64,000 bases of DNA, taken from the NCBI GenBank assembly GCA_947630725.1, contig CANRIS010000002.1, forward strand, positions 1 through 64,000, given 5' to 3'. The notes beneath the pieces are model-generated. The model was not told where the DNA came from, did not search any database, and worked only from the letters and a program-made list of their open reading frames with translations. The position numbers were made by a program, and so were the translations under genes. Shown piece after piece: positions 17,164-26,604 of the stretch (position 1 is its first letter; every line of letters starts with the position of its first letter). The stretch comes from an uncultured Clostridia bacterium (GTDB lineage: Bacteria > Bacillota > Clostridia > Lachnospirales > CAG-274).

Positions 17164-18639
17164 TTAAAATTCGTTGTAGTTTTCGAGAACGGCGTTTACG
17201 CTCATAGCCTCTCTGCCGTTTCTCAGAAAATCAATTTTGATCGAATCGCCTACAGAAAGTCCGTTTATTGTATCCTGAAGATCCTGCTGCGATGTTATCT
17301 GCTTTCCGTTTACGGCGGTAATAATGTCGGTAGCTCTGAGGCCTGCCTTTTCGGCTGCGCTGCCCGAGGTTATCTCCTGTACGAAAACACCCGAAACGTC
17401 CAGATTATACATATGTCTGAAGGTATCGTTTATTGTGAAGCAGATAACGCCGAGATATGGCTTTTCGACCGTACCCTTTTCAATTATCTGGTCGAATATT
17501 TTGACTGCGGAATATGAGGGGATAGCATAGCCTGTACCCTCTATGACCTGAGAGCCTGTCTTTGCGGTGTTAATGCCTATTACCTTTCCGTCAAGATTTA
17601 TAAGGGCGCCTCCCGAGTTGCCGGGGTTTATGGCTGCATCGGTCTGAATAACCGTCAGATTGTTTCCGTCAATGCTTATGTTTTTGTTTTTGGCGCTTAC
17701 AATGCCCATTGTTACGGTTTTGCCGCGACCGAGAGCGTTGCCTATGGCAAGAACAGTCTCGCCTATTTCTTCGCTGTCGTCTCTTACAAATTCGGCAGGC
17801 TTTACATCTGTGATTCCTGCGGAGGCGAATGCGTCCTTGCTTACTTTAATTACCGCAAGGTCGTTTTCGGCATCCTTTCCCACAAGGCTTGCAAAAAGCT
17901 GTTCCTCGCCCGTAACCGAAACGGAGACTGACTTTGCGCCGTCAACAACGTGATTGTTTGTGACAATATATACGTTGTCGCCGTCAACCTTGTATATTAT
18001 GCCTGAGCCTGAGCCTGTGGCCTCATATACCTGATTCCATATATTCGTGGTATTGACTGTCATTCTTATATTGACAACGGCATTTTCAACCGAGTTGAAT
18101 ACCTCTGATATGCTTTTGTAGTTCGTTGTATATACAATGGGAGAAACCGACTTTTCGCCGTCTGCGGCAAGGTTTATATCGCTGCCGTTCGCCGCATATA
18201 CTCCGCCGTTTTTATAAATATAGCTGCCCATACCGAGACCTGTTCCCACGAAGGCTCCCACAACGGCTATGCCTGCTGCCGTCGCCGCAAGCTTCTTGAA
18301 AAAGGCGCCGCTCTTTTTGTTTTCGGCAGGTTTAAGCACAGCGGCTCCCTTTTCTTCAAAAACGCTCTTCGAAGGCTCCGACTTGCGGTTCACAAAGGAA
18401 ACGTTTTCATCCGGGATATTCTCCTGCGGATCCTCGCTGCCCTTAAGGTCTGCGCTTTCCTGCGGTTCTGTCTCAGCCGATGTATAAGGCTCCCTGCTCT
18501 CCTCCGGAACAGCAGGCTCGCTGTCATAAACCTCATCTGTTTTTTCTTCGGCGATGTCCTCATATACTCCGCCTGTTTCTGTTTCGTTTTGGGAAAAATC
18601 TTCGTTTTCGTCAAAATCCTGATTTCTGTAATCGCTCAT
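17164..18639 (-). CDS. HtrA/DegP-type serine protease, membrane-anchored (first of tandem pair)
   Basis: 491 aa from ATG 18637-18639 (GGGATTGAG upstream); the longer frame has no RBS. A long acidic cytoplasmic N-terminal region (1-110, rich in E, D, S) precedes a membrane helix at about 113-142, then the protease domain with His230 (NNHVVDGA), Asp260 (ENDLAVIK) and Ser342 (GNSGGAL), and a PDZ domain from about 395. Paralog of the downstream gene, with a much longer cytoplasmic part. The acidic region may be a regulatory or partner-binding segment. Probably arose by tandem duplication. Confidence 0.93.
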   Translation of the reverse strand: MSDYRNQDFDENEDFSQNETETGGVYEDIAEEKTDEVYDSEPAVPEESREPYTSAETEPQESADLKGSEDPQENIPDENVSFVNRKSEPSKSVFEEKGAAVLKPAENKKSGAFFKKLAATAAGIAVVGAFVGTGLGMGSYIYKNGGVYAANGSDINLAADGEKSVSPIVYTTNYKSISEVFNSVENAVVNIRMTVNTTNIWNQVYEATGSGSGIIYKVDGDNVYIVTNNHVVDGAKSVSVSVTGEEQLFASLVGKDAENDLAVIKVSKDAFASAGITDVKPAEFVRDDSEEIGETVLAIGNALGRGKTVTMGIVSAKNKNISIDGNNLTVIQTDAAINPGNSGGALINLDGKVIGINTAKTGSQVIEGTGYAIPSYSAVKIFDQIIEKGTVEKPYLGVICFTINDTFRHMYNLDVSGVFVQEITSGSAAEKAGLRATDIITAVNGKQITSQQDLQDTINGLSVGDSIKIDFLRNGREAMSVNAVLENYNEF

Positions 18640-18868
18640 TACACTCAATCCCTTCTTAAAATTGCATTTATTGTTTTTCGGGGGATAATGCCTGTACGTT
18701 TTTGTGACGGGCGTTCTGCCTGTCTGCGTAGGCTTATCCGATATATTTTCCTTTTCACAATAAAAAGTATACCACAAATATTAAAAAAAGCAATTACAAA
18801 TATATTAAAAAAAATTAAGAATGTCTTAGAACAAACTAACGGAATACAAATCTTTGAGACGGTACCGC

Positions 18869-19295
18869 AGGTAGTGTCCGAAAGATGTCGGATTGCCCGA
18901 AGAACAACTTTTCCGCATGGAAAAGCACTGAACGTGAGCTTCGCCCGTCCAAGAAATAAGTTTATAAAAAGCGTCGCAGACTTTAATCCGCAGGTAGTGT
19001 CCGAAAGATGTCGGATTGCCCGAAGGGCAACTTTTCCGCAAGGAAAAGCACTGAACGTGAGCTTCGCCCGTCCAAGAAATAAGTTTATAAAAAGCGTCGC
19101 AGACTTTAATCCGCAGGACGAGCTCCGCCCGTCCGAGGAATAAATTTCAATTTGAGAAAAACGAAGTTTTTGCGATAAATTGAAATTTATATTCCTTTAT
19201 CCAAATGAAGTCGCCGGCTTGCCCGGCACGCACATTTGGCCTCATCAAAATGCGACTGCATTTTGATGAAAGCGTGTCGATTTTTCGACACGCTG
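18869..19295 (+). repeat. multi-hairpin dispersed repeat, copy 1 (with internal tandem duplication)
   Basis: The 5' module of ~122 bp (CCGCAGGTAGTGTCCGAAAG ... GTCGCAGACTTTAAT) is present twice in tandem (about 18867-18989 and 18990-19111), followed by the 3' module shared with 38.7 and 62.5 kb. Hairpins seen: AATCCG...CGGATT, GCCCGAAGGGC, CTTTTCCGCAAGGAAAAG, GGAATAAATTTCAATTT pairing with AAATTGAAATTTATATTCC, CCAAATG...CATTTGG enclosing GCCGG...CCGGC, CATCAAAATG...CATTTTGATG, and AGCGTGTCG...CGACACGCT. After it (19294-19343) comes a further CCGCTTGTC...GACAAGCGG stem found only here. Lies between htrA and dacA; no protein is likely despite an open frame. Confidence 0.8.
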
Positions 19296-19357
19296 TACCG
19301 CTTGTCGGGTCAGCTTTTCGGGGCGATTTGCTGCGGACAAGCGGCTTATGCTGCATA

Positions 19358-20548
19358 CTAATTAAACCAGCTTTTCAATAATTTTATTGCCGTATCGCCG
19401 AAGCTGCGTTTTTCGGCTCCCTCGGAGGTCTTTATATCGGAGCGACCCGCCTCTTTTCCGTCCATATAATATATTATTTCGCCTATTTTAGTTCCTGCCT
19501 CAAAGGGGGCGTTTATGCTTTCGCACATTTCTACCTTATATTCGGGCTTGTTCTCCTCGCCTTTTTTAACTACTACTGATACAAGACTGTCAACAACTCC
19601 CGATACCTTGTCCTTGTCGCCCTTATATACTGTGGTCTCCCCTACTCTCGTGCCGGGCTTTTCTCCCGTAACAACGGTAAAATTTCCAAAGCCGTAGTCG
19701 AGGAGCTGCGCCATCTCCTTAAATCTCGTTTTTGGGTCGGGAGCAGCCATAACAACGCCTATGAGATTCATATCGTTTCTTGTGGCTGAACCCGAAAGAC
19801 AATAGAGAGCCTTTCCCGTGGAGCCTGTCTTTAAGCCTGTCGCTCCGTCATACTGCTTTATGAGCTTGTTTGTATTTGTAAGCCCGAACTCCGTCTCTCC
19901 CTTGGCAGTCTTGTGGGTGATTACATCCATCCACGTTGTGGTAAATTCCTTTATTTCGGGATATTTGTTTAAAAGCTCACGGCTCATAAGAGCGATGTCG
20001 TATGCGGAAGTCAGATGACCGTCACAGTCAAGTCCGCAGGCGTTTTTGAAGGTGGTGTTCTTCATTCCCAGCTCGGCTGCCTTTTGGTTCATAAGATTAA
20101 CAAACCCCTCCTCGCTGCCGCCTATCTTTTCGGCCATGGCTACCGCAGCGTCATTTGCGGAGGCTATGGCTATGGATTTTGTAAGATCCTTTACGCTCTG
20201 CTGCTCATTCGGTTCAAGAAATATCTGAGAGCCTCCCATACTTGCGGCGTGTTCGCTGACAGTCACGGGATCGTCCCACTTAAGGGCACCCCTGTCAACT
20301 GCGTCATATATGAGCAGCAGGGTCATTATTTTAGTTACACTGGCAGGGGGAAGCTTTTCATCGGGATTTTTTTCATACAGCACCTTGCCCGACCCCTGTT
20401 CGATAAGTACGGCAGAACGACAACTCTCGGCCGTTTTTGGCGCAGACGTTTCGTCCTCTGCCCTGCACATACTTATATTTGATGCCACAAACAGACACAT
20501 AACAAGAAAAAAGCATAGCGATCTTTTTATTTTTGGATTTAAAGTCAT
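19358..20548 (-). CDS. dacA: D-alanyl-D-alanine carboxypeptidase (penicillin-binding protein 5/6 family)
   Basis: 396 aa from ATG 20546-20548 with GGAGG 8 nt upstream. Signal peptide at 1-30 (LCFFLVMCLFVASNISMCRA). Class motifs: SxxK at S70VTK73, SxN at S130AN132, KTG at K240TG. A PBP5-type C-terminal beta domain follows, and the end is GDTAIKLLKSWFN, an amphipathic anchor-like tail. It trims the terminal D-Ala of muropeptides. Stands alone between the repeat and the cold-shock gene. Confidence 0.93.
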   Translation of the reverse strand: MTLNPKIKRSLCFFLVMCLFVASNISMCRAEDETSAPKTAESCRSAVLIEQGSGKVLYEKNPDEKLPPASVTKIMTLLLIYDAVDRGALKWDDPVTVSEHAASMGGSQIFLEPNEQQSVKDLTKSIAIASANDAAVAMAEKIGGSEEGFVNLMNQKAAELGMKNTTFKNACGLDCDGHLTSAYDIALMSRELLNKYPEIKEFTTTWMDVITHKTAKGETEFGLTNTNKLIKQYDGATGLKTGSTGKALYCLSGSATRNDMNLIGVVMAAPDPKTRFKEMAQLLDYGFGNFTVVTGEKPGTRVGETTVYKGDKDKVSGVVDSLVSVVVKKGEENKPEYKVEMCESINAPFEAGTKIGEIIYYMDGKEAGRSDIKTSEGAEKRSFGDTAIKLLKSWFN

Positions 20549-20626
20549 ACAAAAATACCTCCATAAACATAATATATAACACAGAAATATTTTTTGCAGA
20601 ATAAATAAATATATACAAATAAGGCA

Positions 20627-20663
20627 TAAAAAATAAGCGCCCGTCAAAAGACGAACGCTTATA
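20627..20663 (-). terminator. terminator after the cold-shock gene
   Basis: Minus strand AAGCGTTCGTC and GACGGGCGCTT around a TTTT loop, then TATTTTTTA. Confidence 0.75.
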
Positions 20664-20671
20664 TATTCGGG

Positions 20672-20872
20672 TCAAATTCTTACGACATCGGCTGCCTGCG
20701 GGCCTTTTGCCCCCTGAACAACCTCAAATTCAACCTTTTGTCCTTCATCAAGCGATTTGTATCCCTCGGCCTTTATAGCCGAAAAATGAACAAACACATC
20801 CTCCTCACCGGGAACCGATATAAAACCGAAGCCCTTTTCAGCATTGAACCATTTTACTGTACCGCTTTTCAT
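20672..20872 (-). CDS. cold-shock domain protein (CspA/B type)
   Basis: 66 aa from the ATG at 20870-20872, with GGAGG 12 nt upstream. RNP1-like KGFGFI and RNP2-like DVFVHFSAI are at 16-21 and 28-36; it ends QAADVVRI, a single OB-fold. Binds single-stranded nucleic acid, mostly as an RNA chaperone. The ~75-nt leader between promoter (20923-20951) and ATG could be temperature-responsive but shows no clear element. Confidence 0.95.
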   Translation of the reverse strand: MKSGTVKWFNAEKGFGFISVPGEEDVFVHFSAIKAEGYKSLDEGQKVEFEVVQGAKGPQAADVVRI

Positions 20873-20922
20873 TGTGTAACTTTCCTCCAAAAAAATATTA
20901 TATGTACCTTAAGTACAATAAT

Positions 20923-20951
20923 ATAATACCAGTTTTGGAAAAATTTGTCAA
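20923..20951 (-). promoter_or_regulatory. promoter of the cold-shock gene
   Basis: Minus strand TTGACA, 17-nt spacer, TATTAT; then a GTACTTAAGGTAC palindrome at the start of the leader. Confidence 0.75.
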
Positions 20952-21028
20952 TTACGTTTCGTGTTCAAAAATATTACAATAAAACCAATATTTCTGTCTT
21001 GACAGCTAATTTTCGCCATATCCGCATA

Positions 21029-21745
21029 TCAGGCTTTTCTCAAAAAATCCCATACCGTATTGTTGAAGTTTTCGGGATCCTTTTTTGATACAAAGTGATC
21101 CCCCGGTATTATTTTAAGCTCCGCATTGGGTAGACATCTGTATATTTTTTTGGTATGGCTTGACCTTATGAGATCCCTTTTGCCTGCCAGAACAAGAGTC
21201 CTTGCCGTTATTTTGGACAGATCCTCGGGGACTATGTAGGGTTCGTTGACCATAAGACCCAGATACTCCTTGTTGAGGTTTGCCATTGCGGGATTGAGAA
21301 AAGACGCCAGTCGGTTTACCTGGTAGGAAACGAACACAGGCACCTGAAAGCTGAGCTTTACACCCCACGGGTTTAAATTTCCCCCGTAGAGAATGAGATT
21401 GTCAAGCATATCGTTGTGCTTCATGGCAAAATACATACTTATGCTTGCCCCGTCCGAAAAACCCAGCAGATCGAATTTGTAAAAGCCGAAATTCATAGCT
21501 ATGTTGTACAGATCGTCAGCCATAACCGTAAGGCTTAAGCTGCCCTGTCCGAAAGTAGACTCGCCGTGTCCGCGGCTGTCTATCGCAAGAACCTTGTAGT
21601 ATTTTTTAAAAAATTCTATCTGATCGTCAAAATAACGTATGCTGCCTCCGTTTCCGTGAACAAGGATAAGTCCCTTTGTATTTTCTTCTCCGTGCAGCTC
21701 ATAATGTATTCTTGCCGTTCCGGACGGAACAAAGCCCTCTTTCAT
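21029..21745 (-). CDS. alpha/beta hydrolase
   Basis: 238 aa. Oxyanion turn HGNGG at 30-34, DSRGHGES at 56-63, nucleophile elbow GFSDG with Ser97, acid in LAGKRDLI and His in PGDHFVS near the C-terminus: a full Ser-Asp-His triad. No lid features pin down the substrate. It overlaps the YlbF-family gene by 4 nt (ATGA), so the two are co-translated. Confidence 0.85.
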   Translation of the reverse strand: MKEGFVPSGTARIHYELHGEENTKGLILVHGNGGSIRYFDDQIEFFKKYYKVLAIDSRGHGESTFGQGSLSLTVMADDLYNIAMNFGFYKFDLLGFSDGASISMYFAMKHNDMLDNLILYGGNLNPWGVKLSFQVPVFVSYQVNRLASFLNPAMANLNKEYLGLMVNEPYIVPEDLSKITARTLVLAGKRDLIRSSHTKKIYRCLPNAELKIIPGDHFVSKKDPENFNNTVWDFLRKA

Positions 21746-22101
21746 TTTTCTTCACTCCCAAAACCGAGAATGCCTTTTTTCATAAGCACTCTGTCAATTC
21801 CCTTTTCTATATACTTAAGCAGCCCGAGAAGTTCGTTTTCCGCATGAAGAAATCTCCCCGACACAGGCTCCATCATAAGTCTGTGATAGGTAGATGATAC
21901 ATGGTGCAGAAATCCGAAATCGTGATCTCCTGCCGCTTCTCTTTCGCAAAGCCTTTTATGCAGTTTTTGAAACTCTACAATTTTAGCCCATACAGCCTTG
22001 TTTTCTATGGCTTTGTTTCTCGCATCGATATACTCAGCAAGAAGGTCGCTTTCTTCAAGGCATTTATAGACACCGTCAAATCTTTCTTTAAGATCGCTCA
22101 T
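21742..22101 (-). CDS. YlbF/YmcA family protein
   Basis: 119 aa, mostly helical. LLAEYIDARNKAIENKAVWAKI and FQKLHKR match the Com_YlbF family, whose B. subtilis members (YlbF, YmcA, YaaT) form the Y-complex that tunes RNase Y. RNase J is encoded just upstream, in keeping with an RNA-turnover setting. Which paralog it is cannot be said. Confidence 0.65.
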   Translation of the reverse strand: MSDLKERFDGVYKCLEESDLLAEYIDARNKAIENKAVWAKIVEFQKLHKRLCEREAAGDHDFGFLHHVSSTYHRLMMEPVSGRFLHAENELLGLLKYIEKGIDRVLMKKGILGFGSEEK

Positions 22102-22220
22102 ATATTATTCTCCGTAGAAATTTAAGCAGCTTGTTTTAACCTTGCGCCATATATATTTTGGCGGCATTTTTAGCTGCGCCAAGCAACAACAGTCAATGAT
22201 CTGTCTTTAATAATTAATAA

Positions 22221-23903
22221 TCAATAATCAATATCCATTATAATAGGAAGTATCATAGGACTTCTTTTTGTTTTCTTCCATATAAAGTCCTTAAGCGTGT
22301 CCTTGATGAGTGCCTTAATATATGTCCACTCGTTTATATTTCTCTTTTCGCACATCGAAAGGGCGTCCCTGACAACGGCTCTGGCTTCCTCCATAAGAGA
22401 CTCGGACTCTCTCACATATACAAAGCCTCTTGAGATTATATCGGGTCCCGTCAGCACTCTGCCCGTATCTCTGTCCATAGCCACAACAACTATCATAAGT
22501 CCGTCCTGAGAGAGATGTCGTCTGTCTCTTATAACGATGTTGCCTACGTCTCCTACGCCGAGGCCGTCCACAAAAACGGCTCCCGTAGGCACGCTGCCCG
22601 TTATTTTTGCGTGTCCCCTGTCAAGCTCCAAAACGTCCCCCAGCCCCAGAAGAAAAACATTCTTTTTGTTCATGCCCAGCTCCTCGGCAAGGTGCGCATG
22701 GGTTTTCAGCATTTTGAATTCACCGTGAACAGGCACAAAGTATTTCGGCTTTATGAGGCTGTGAAGGAGCTTTATCTCCTCCGCTCTTGCGTGACCCGAC
22801 ACGTGTACGTCCATAAGCCCCTCGTATATTACCTCGGTGCCTTTCTTCATAAGGTCGTTTATAAGTCTGTAGACAGCCTTTTCGTTGCCGGGTATGGGAG
22901 ACGCGCTTATTATTATTTTGTCTCCCCTCTTGACCTCCACCTGCTTGTGGTCGTTCTGGGCTATTCTGGAAAGCGCCGACATTGTCTCGCCCTGAGAGCC
23001 TGTCATAATTATAACGACTCTGTTGTCCTCATAGCGTCTCGTTTCGCTTATATCTATGAGGGTGTCGGGGGGAGGACAGAGATAGCCAAGCTCCACAGAT
23101 GTCTTGACAACATTTGCCATACTTCTTCCTATGACGGCTACCTTTCTGTTGTGCTTGTAGGCGGAATTCATTATCTGCTGTATTCTGTGGATATTCGATG
23201 AGAATGTAGCCACCATTATTCTGCTGTCGGGGGTCTCGTCAAATATCTGTTCAAAAATCTTGCCCACCGATTTTTCGCTCATTGTATATCCGGGCAGCTC
23301 CACATTTGTGCTTTCGCACATAAAAAGGAGGACGCCCTCCCTGCCAAGCTCGGCAAACCTCTGCAGGTCTATCATTTCGCCGTCTATGGGGGTATAGTCT
23401 ATCTTGAAGTCTCCCGAATGAATGACCATGCCTATGGGGGTTTTTATGGCAAGGGCTGCAGAGTCGGCTATACTGTGGTTTGTATGGATAAACTCAACTC
23501 TGAAATATCTGCCGAGATGCACCGTTTCGCCGGGGCTGACGCAGCACCTTTTAGTATCTCCCAGGAGATTATGCTCCTTAAGCTTTGTTTCGATAAGCCC
23601 CAAGGTAAGTCTCGTTCCATAAATAGGGGCGCTCACTTCTCTGAGAAAATAAGGCAGCGCTCCTATGTGATCTTCGTGTCCGTGGGTTATGCAGATGCCC
23701 TTTATTTTTGATCTTATTTTCTGACAATAAGAAAAATCAGGTATCACAAGATCTATACCCAACATATCGTCCTCGGGAAAAGCCACTCCGCAGTCTACTA
23801 TGACGGCTTCGTCCTCATACTCAAAAACCGTCATATTTTTCCCGATCTCGTTCAGTCCGCCCAAGGGTATAACCTTGAGCTTTCCGTTCTTTTTCGTAAT
23901 CAA
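22221..23903 (-). CDS. rnj: ribonuclease J
   Basis: 560 aa. Starts with the beta-lactamase domain: VIPLGGLNEIGKNM, then THGHEDH (H74-H79) as the Zn site. The beta-CASP domain follows, with VATFSSNIHRIQQI and SGHA (HVSGHA) as a late metal motif, and a C-terminal domain reaches the normal length. Exo- and endoribonuclease of mRNA decay and rRNA maturation. First genes downstream of RuvX/DUF1292, with 13 nt to the DUF1292 stop, so probably one transcription unit with ireB-ruvX-DUF1292. Confidence 0.95.
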   Translation of the reverse strand: MITKKNGKLKVIPLGGLNEIGKNMTVFEYEDEAVIVDCGVAFPEDDMLGIDLVIPDFSYCQKIRSKIKGICITHGHEDHIGALPYFLREVSAPIYGTRLTLGLIETKLKEHNLLGDTKRCCVSPGETVHLGRYFRVEFIHTNHSIADSAALAIKTPIGMVIHSGDFKIDYTPIDGEMIDLQRFAELGREGVLLFMCESTNVELPGYTMSEKSVGKIFEQIFDETPDSRIMVATFSSNIHRIQQIMNSAYKHNRKVAVIGRSMANVVKTSVELGYLCPPPDTLIDISETRRYEDNRVVIIMTGSQGETMSALSRIAQNDHKQVEVKRGDKIIISASPIPGNEKAVYRLINDLMKKGTEVIYEGLMDVHVSGHARAEEIKLLHSLIKPKYFVPVHGEFKMLKTHAHLAEELGMNKKNVFLLGLGDVLELDRGHAKITGSVPTGAVFVDGLGVGDVGNIVIRDRRHLSQDGLMIVVVAMDRDTGRVLTGPDIISRGFVYVRESESLMEEARAVVRDALSMCEKRNINEWTYIKALIKDTLKDFIWKKTKRSPMILPIIMDIDY

Positions 23904-23916
23904 GCTTACACCTCCG

Positions 23917-24207
23917 CTATAGTTTAATTTCGTACTCGTTGTCCTCGTCGCTCATAAGAACTGCGACCCTTGCATATTCGTTTTCATCGTCTACAAACTC
24001 AAAGGCCATCTCATCGCCGCTCTCGCCCACTTCTTTTATAATATATGCTTCGGGTTCATCCAGATCATAGCTTTCGGTCTCCACTATGAGCATATATTTT
24101 TTTCCTTCCGATTCAACTGCGTTGACAACAAAAAACTCGACCTCTGCGCCTTCATCGTCTTTCATTATTATGGTTTCGGGGACTTCGTTTTCAAAATTTT
24201 CGGCCAT
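23917..24207 (-). CDS. DUF1292 family protein
   Basis: 96 aa from ATG 24205-24207 (AAAGGA upstream). Very acidic; IIMKDDEGAEVEFFVV and KYMLIVETESYDLDEPEAYI are typical of DUF1292 (YrzB). Function unknown. It always follows ruvX in this group of bacteria, here overlapping or abutting the ruvX end by a few bases. Confidence 0.88.
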   Translation of the reverse strand: MAENFENEVPETIIMKDDEGAEVEFFVVNAVESEGKKYMLIVETESYDLDEPEAYIIKEVGESGDEMAFEFVDDENEYARVAVLMSDEDNEYEIKL

Positions 24208-24208
24208 A

Positions 24209-24673
24209 TTATACAGTCCTTTCGTTGTTTTTGTGAGGATCAATGCCGCCGTGTATTTTTCTGTCAAGGTAGGTTCCAAGTATTATGACGGCGGAGTTCA
24301 TATCCACCGCCGACTTTATGCTGCGCCTGTCGGATCCCGCAAGAGCCATAGCTTTTTCGGCCTGCACGGATGTAAGTCTTTCGTCCTGAAGTACAAAGCG
24401 CACCCTTTTGAATGTCCTTTCGAGTCTTTGCATAAAAGCAGTCGTTTTTTCGCATCTTTCGGAGACTGTGCCGTCCATATGTCTGGGATACCCTATAACG
24501 ATTTCGCCTATGTCATATTCTTTTATAATATCCCCTATGCGGTGAACGCTTTCCTTAAGGTTTTCTTCTCTCGGCCGCCGCAAGGTTTCAAGTCCCAGAG
24601 CAAATCTGCCTTCGGGATCGCTTATGGCTACTCCTATGGTTTTTTCGCCATAATCAAGTCCAAGGATCCTCAT
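24209..24673 (-). CDS. ruvX: Holliday-junction resolvase-like RuvX (YqgF)
   Basis: 154 aa. RNase H-like fold with LGLDYGEKTIGVAISD at 3-18 (first Asp), IVIGYPRHMDGT, LQDERLTSVQAE (Glu) and SAVDMNSAVIIL (last Asp). Proposed roles are in pre-16S rRNA 5' processing. Between ireB and DUF1292. Confidence 0.93.
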   Translation of the reverse strand: MRILGLDYGEKTIGVAISDPEGRFALGLETLRRPREENLKESVHRIGDIIKEYDIGEIVIGYPRHMDGTVSERCEKTTAFMQRLERTFKRVRFVLQDERLTSVQAEKAMALAGSDRRSIKSAVDMNSAVIILGTYLDRKIHGGIDPHKNNERTV

Positions 24674-24675
24674 AG

Positions 24676-24942
24676 CTATCCTCTCATAGTCTTTTTAAGA
24701 TAGGTAGAAACAATTTCCTCAAGCAGCTCGTCACGCTCGAATTTGCTGATAAGGCTCCTTGCGTTGTTGTGACCCGTAATATATGTGGGATCGCCCGACA
24801 ATATATAGCCAACGATCTGATTTACGGGGTTGTAGCCCTTTTCCTTAAGAGCCTTATAGACGTGGGCAATAATTTCGTTCACGTCGCCGCCGTTTTTGTC
24901 AAGCTGATAGTCCATCTGCTGAGTTTCGCTCAAATTTCTCAT
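24676..24942 (-). CDS. IreB family regulatory phosphoprotein
   Basis: 88 aa from ATG 24940-24942 with GAGGTG upstream. [36 protein letters not shown] and [12 protein letters not shown] are family hallmarks; the N-terminal threonine site used by the IreK kinase is represented only by residues such as Ser5/Thr7. In Enterococcus IreB is a target of IreK that affects cephalosporin resistance. First of ireB-ruvX-DUF1292-rnj. Confidence 0.92.
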   Translation of the reverse strand: MRNLSETQQMDYQLDKNGGDVNEIIAHVYKALKEKGYNPVNQIVGYILSGDPTYITGHNNARSLISKFERDELLEEIVSTYLKKTMRG

Positions 24943-25010
24943 TGTATCACCTCTTATACTGATATAATCTGTTCCGACCAACATAAAATCAATTATATTA
25001 TACCTTATTT

Positions 25011-26330
25011 TTACTGAAAAATCAACTGCTTTAATTCACCTTTTATTTTTTCTTCATTAATTATTTCCTTAAGGGCAGTCTTTAAAACCATATTTTCAAT
25101 ATTTTTATCCGATTTTACGCATACCGTACAATAGTTTGTTGTATGTCCCTCATATATGCCGCCGCCCGTGGCTCTTTCAAAAAGAACGTCATAGCCTTTT
25201 CCCAAAAGGGATTCAAAAAAGGCTCTTCTGTTTTTGTCCGAAAGCTCCAAAAGGCGTCTCACTCTGTCCTGCTTTGTGGCAGGGTCTGTCTGTCCCTTCA
25301 TTGCTGCCGCAGGCGTGCCTTTTTTTGGAGAATAGGGAAATGCGTGTATCTTTGAGATTTTGCAGCGTTTGGCAAGATCTAAGCTTTCTTCAAAGTCGGC
25401 TTCGGTCTCTCCGGGGAAACCCGCTATTATGTCGGTGGTTATGGCGCAGTCGGGCCAGAGGGAATATATTTTTTCGCAGGCCGAAAAGTATTCCTCCGAG
25501 GTATATCTTCTGTTCATAGCCCTGAGTATTCTGTCGGAACCGCTCTGGAGAGAAAGGTGAAAATGTCTGCACACCTTTGAAAGCCCCGAAAGCTCCTCAA
25601 GAAAGCTGTCGGTTATGACCGTAGGCTCCACAGAAGAAAATCTTATTCTTTCGATGCCGTCCGTTTCGGACACAGCCTTTATTATGTCCATAAGTCCTAT
25701 GCCGGTTTTAAAGTCAAGCCCGTAGGACGCAACGTGTATGCCCGTAAGCACGACCTCCTTGAAGCCGTTTTTCGCAAGCGCCCTTACCTCGTCAATTATG
25801 TCATCGGGTTCTCTGCTTCTGACGGGTCCTCTCGCATAGGGTATTATGCAATATGTGCAGAATCTGTTGCAGCCCTCCTGTATTTTGATATATGCCCGAC
25901 ATCGGTTTTTCAGGCCGTCTATGCCAAGCCTTTCAAAATCCCTCACCTTCATTATATCTCCCACAAGATTTAAAACCCTGCCTTTTTCATAGCCTTCTAC
26001 CGCATCGACAATGTTTTTTCTCTTGTCGGTGCCAATTATTATGTTTACTTCGGGTATTTTTTCTATTTCCTCGGGAGCTGTCTGGGCATAACAGCCTGCG
26101 GCGGCTACAATGGCGTTGGGATTGAGCCTTTTTGCCCGTCTGAGAGCCTGACGGGATTTTTTTCCGCCCAGATTTGTCACCGTGCAGGTGTTTACGATGT
26201 AGACATCGGCAAACTCGCCGAAATCGACTATCTCATATCCCCTCGCTCTGAAAAGCTCCGCCATAGCTTCGGTATCATAAAAATTGACCTTGCAGCCCAG
26301 CGTAAGAAAAGCCGCTCTTTTGTGATCCAT
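25011..26330 (-). CDS. mtaB: tRNA (N6-threonylcarbamoyladenosine-37-C2)-methylthiotransferase MtaB
   Basis: 439 aa. N-terminal MTTase domain ([13 protein letters not shown], then NTCTVTN and GCYAQT), radical-SAM triad CNRFCTYC in [26 protein letters not shown], and DIIAGFPGE. The tail is shorter than MiaB and lacks a full TRAM match. Converts t6A37 to ms2t6A37 in ANN-decoding tRNAs. Ends within 30 bp of ireB but with its own reading frame order, so may be co-transcribed. Confidence 0.93.
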   Translation of the reverse strand: MDHKRAAFLTLGCKVNFYDTEAMAELFRARGYEIVDFGEFADVYIVNTCTVTNLGGKKSRQALRRAKRLNPNAIVAAAGCYAQTAPEEIEKIPEVNIIIGTDKRKNIVDAVEGYEKGRVLNLVGDIMKVRDFERLGIDGLKNRCRAYIKIQEGCNRFCTYCIIPYARGPVRSREPDDIIDEVRALAKNGFKEVVLTGIHVASYGLDFKTGIGLMDIIKAVSETDGIERIRFSSVEPTVITDSFLEELSGLSKVCRHFHLSLQSGSDRILRAMNRRYTSEEYFSACEKIYSLWPDCAITTDIIAGFPGETEADFEESLDLAKRCKISKIHAFPYSPKKGTPAAAMKGQTDPATKQDRVRRLLELSDKNRRAFFESLLGKGYDVLFERATGGGIYEGHTTNYCTVCVKSDKNIENMVLKTALKEIINEEKIKGELKQLIFQ

Positions 26331-26550
26331 ATTGCCTCTTCCCCTATGAAAGCAGCGGCAAATATCCTCCGCCCAAAAGACGGAGTACCTGCCTGTCGGT
26401 CAGATACGCCTTAGCGCCTGCAAGCCTTTCCGCTCACTCCCGCTCCTATGATCCAACCGCCGCTTTACTATAATAATTTATTTCCTTCGGATAATATTAA
26501 CACATTGTAGTGAATAAAACAAGAAAAATAATAAAAATCCCTTGAAAATT

Positions 26551-26583
26551 AAAAATGCTGCCGTCAAAAAACAAAGGCAGCAC
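26551..26583 (-). terminator. terminator after the Crp/Fnr regulator
   Basis: Minus strand TGCTGCC and GGCAGCA stem, then TTTTTAATTTT. Confidence 0.75.
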
Positions 26584-26604
26584 CGTTAAAAGCGGAATAT
26601 AATA

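Noticed and set aside
18589..19143. 184-codon + strand ORF
   Set aside because: Its repeated protein sequence (VADFNPQVVSERCRIARR) is translation of the tandem DNA repeat, with a hairpin-rich structure and no SD.
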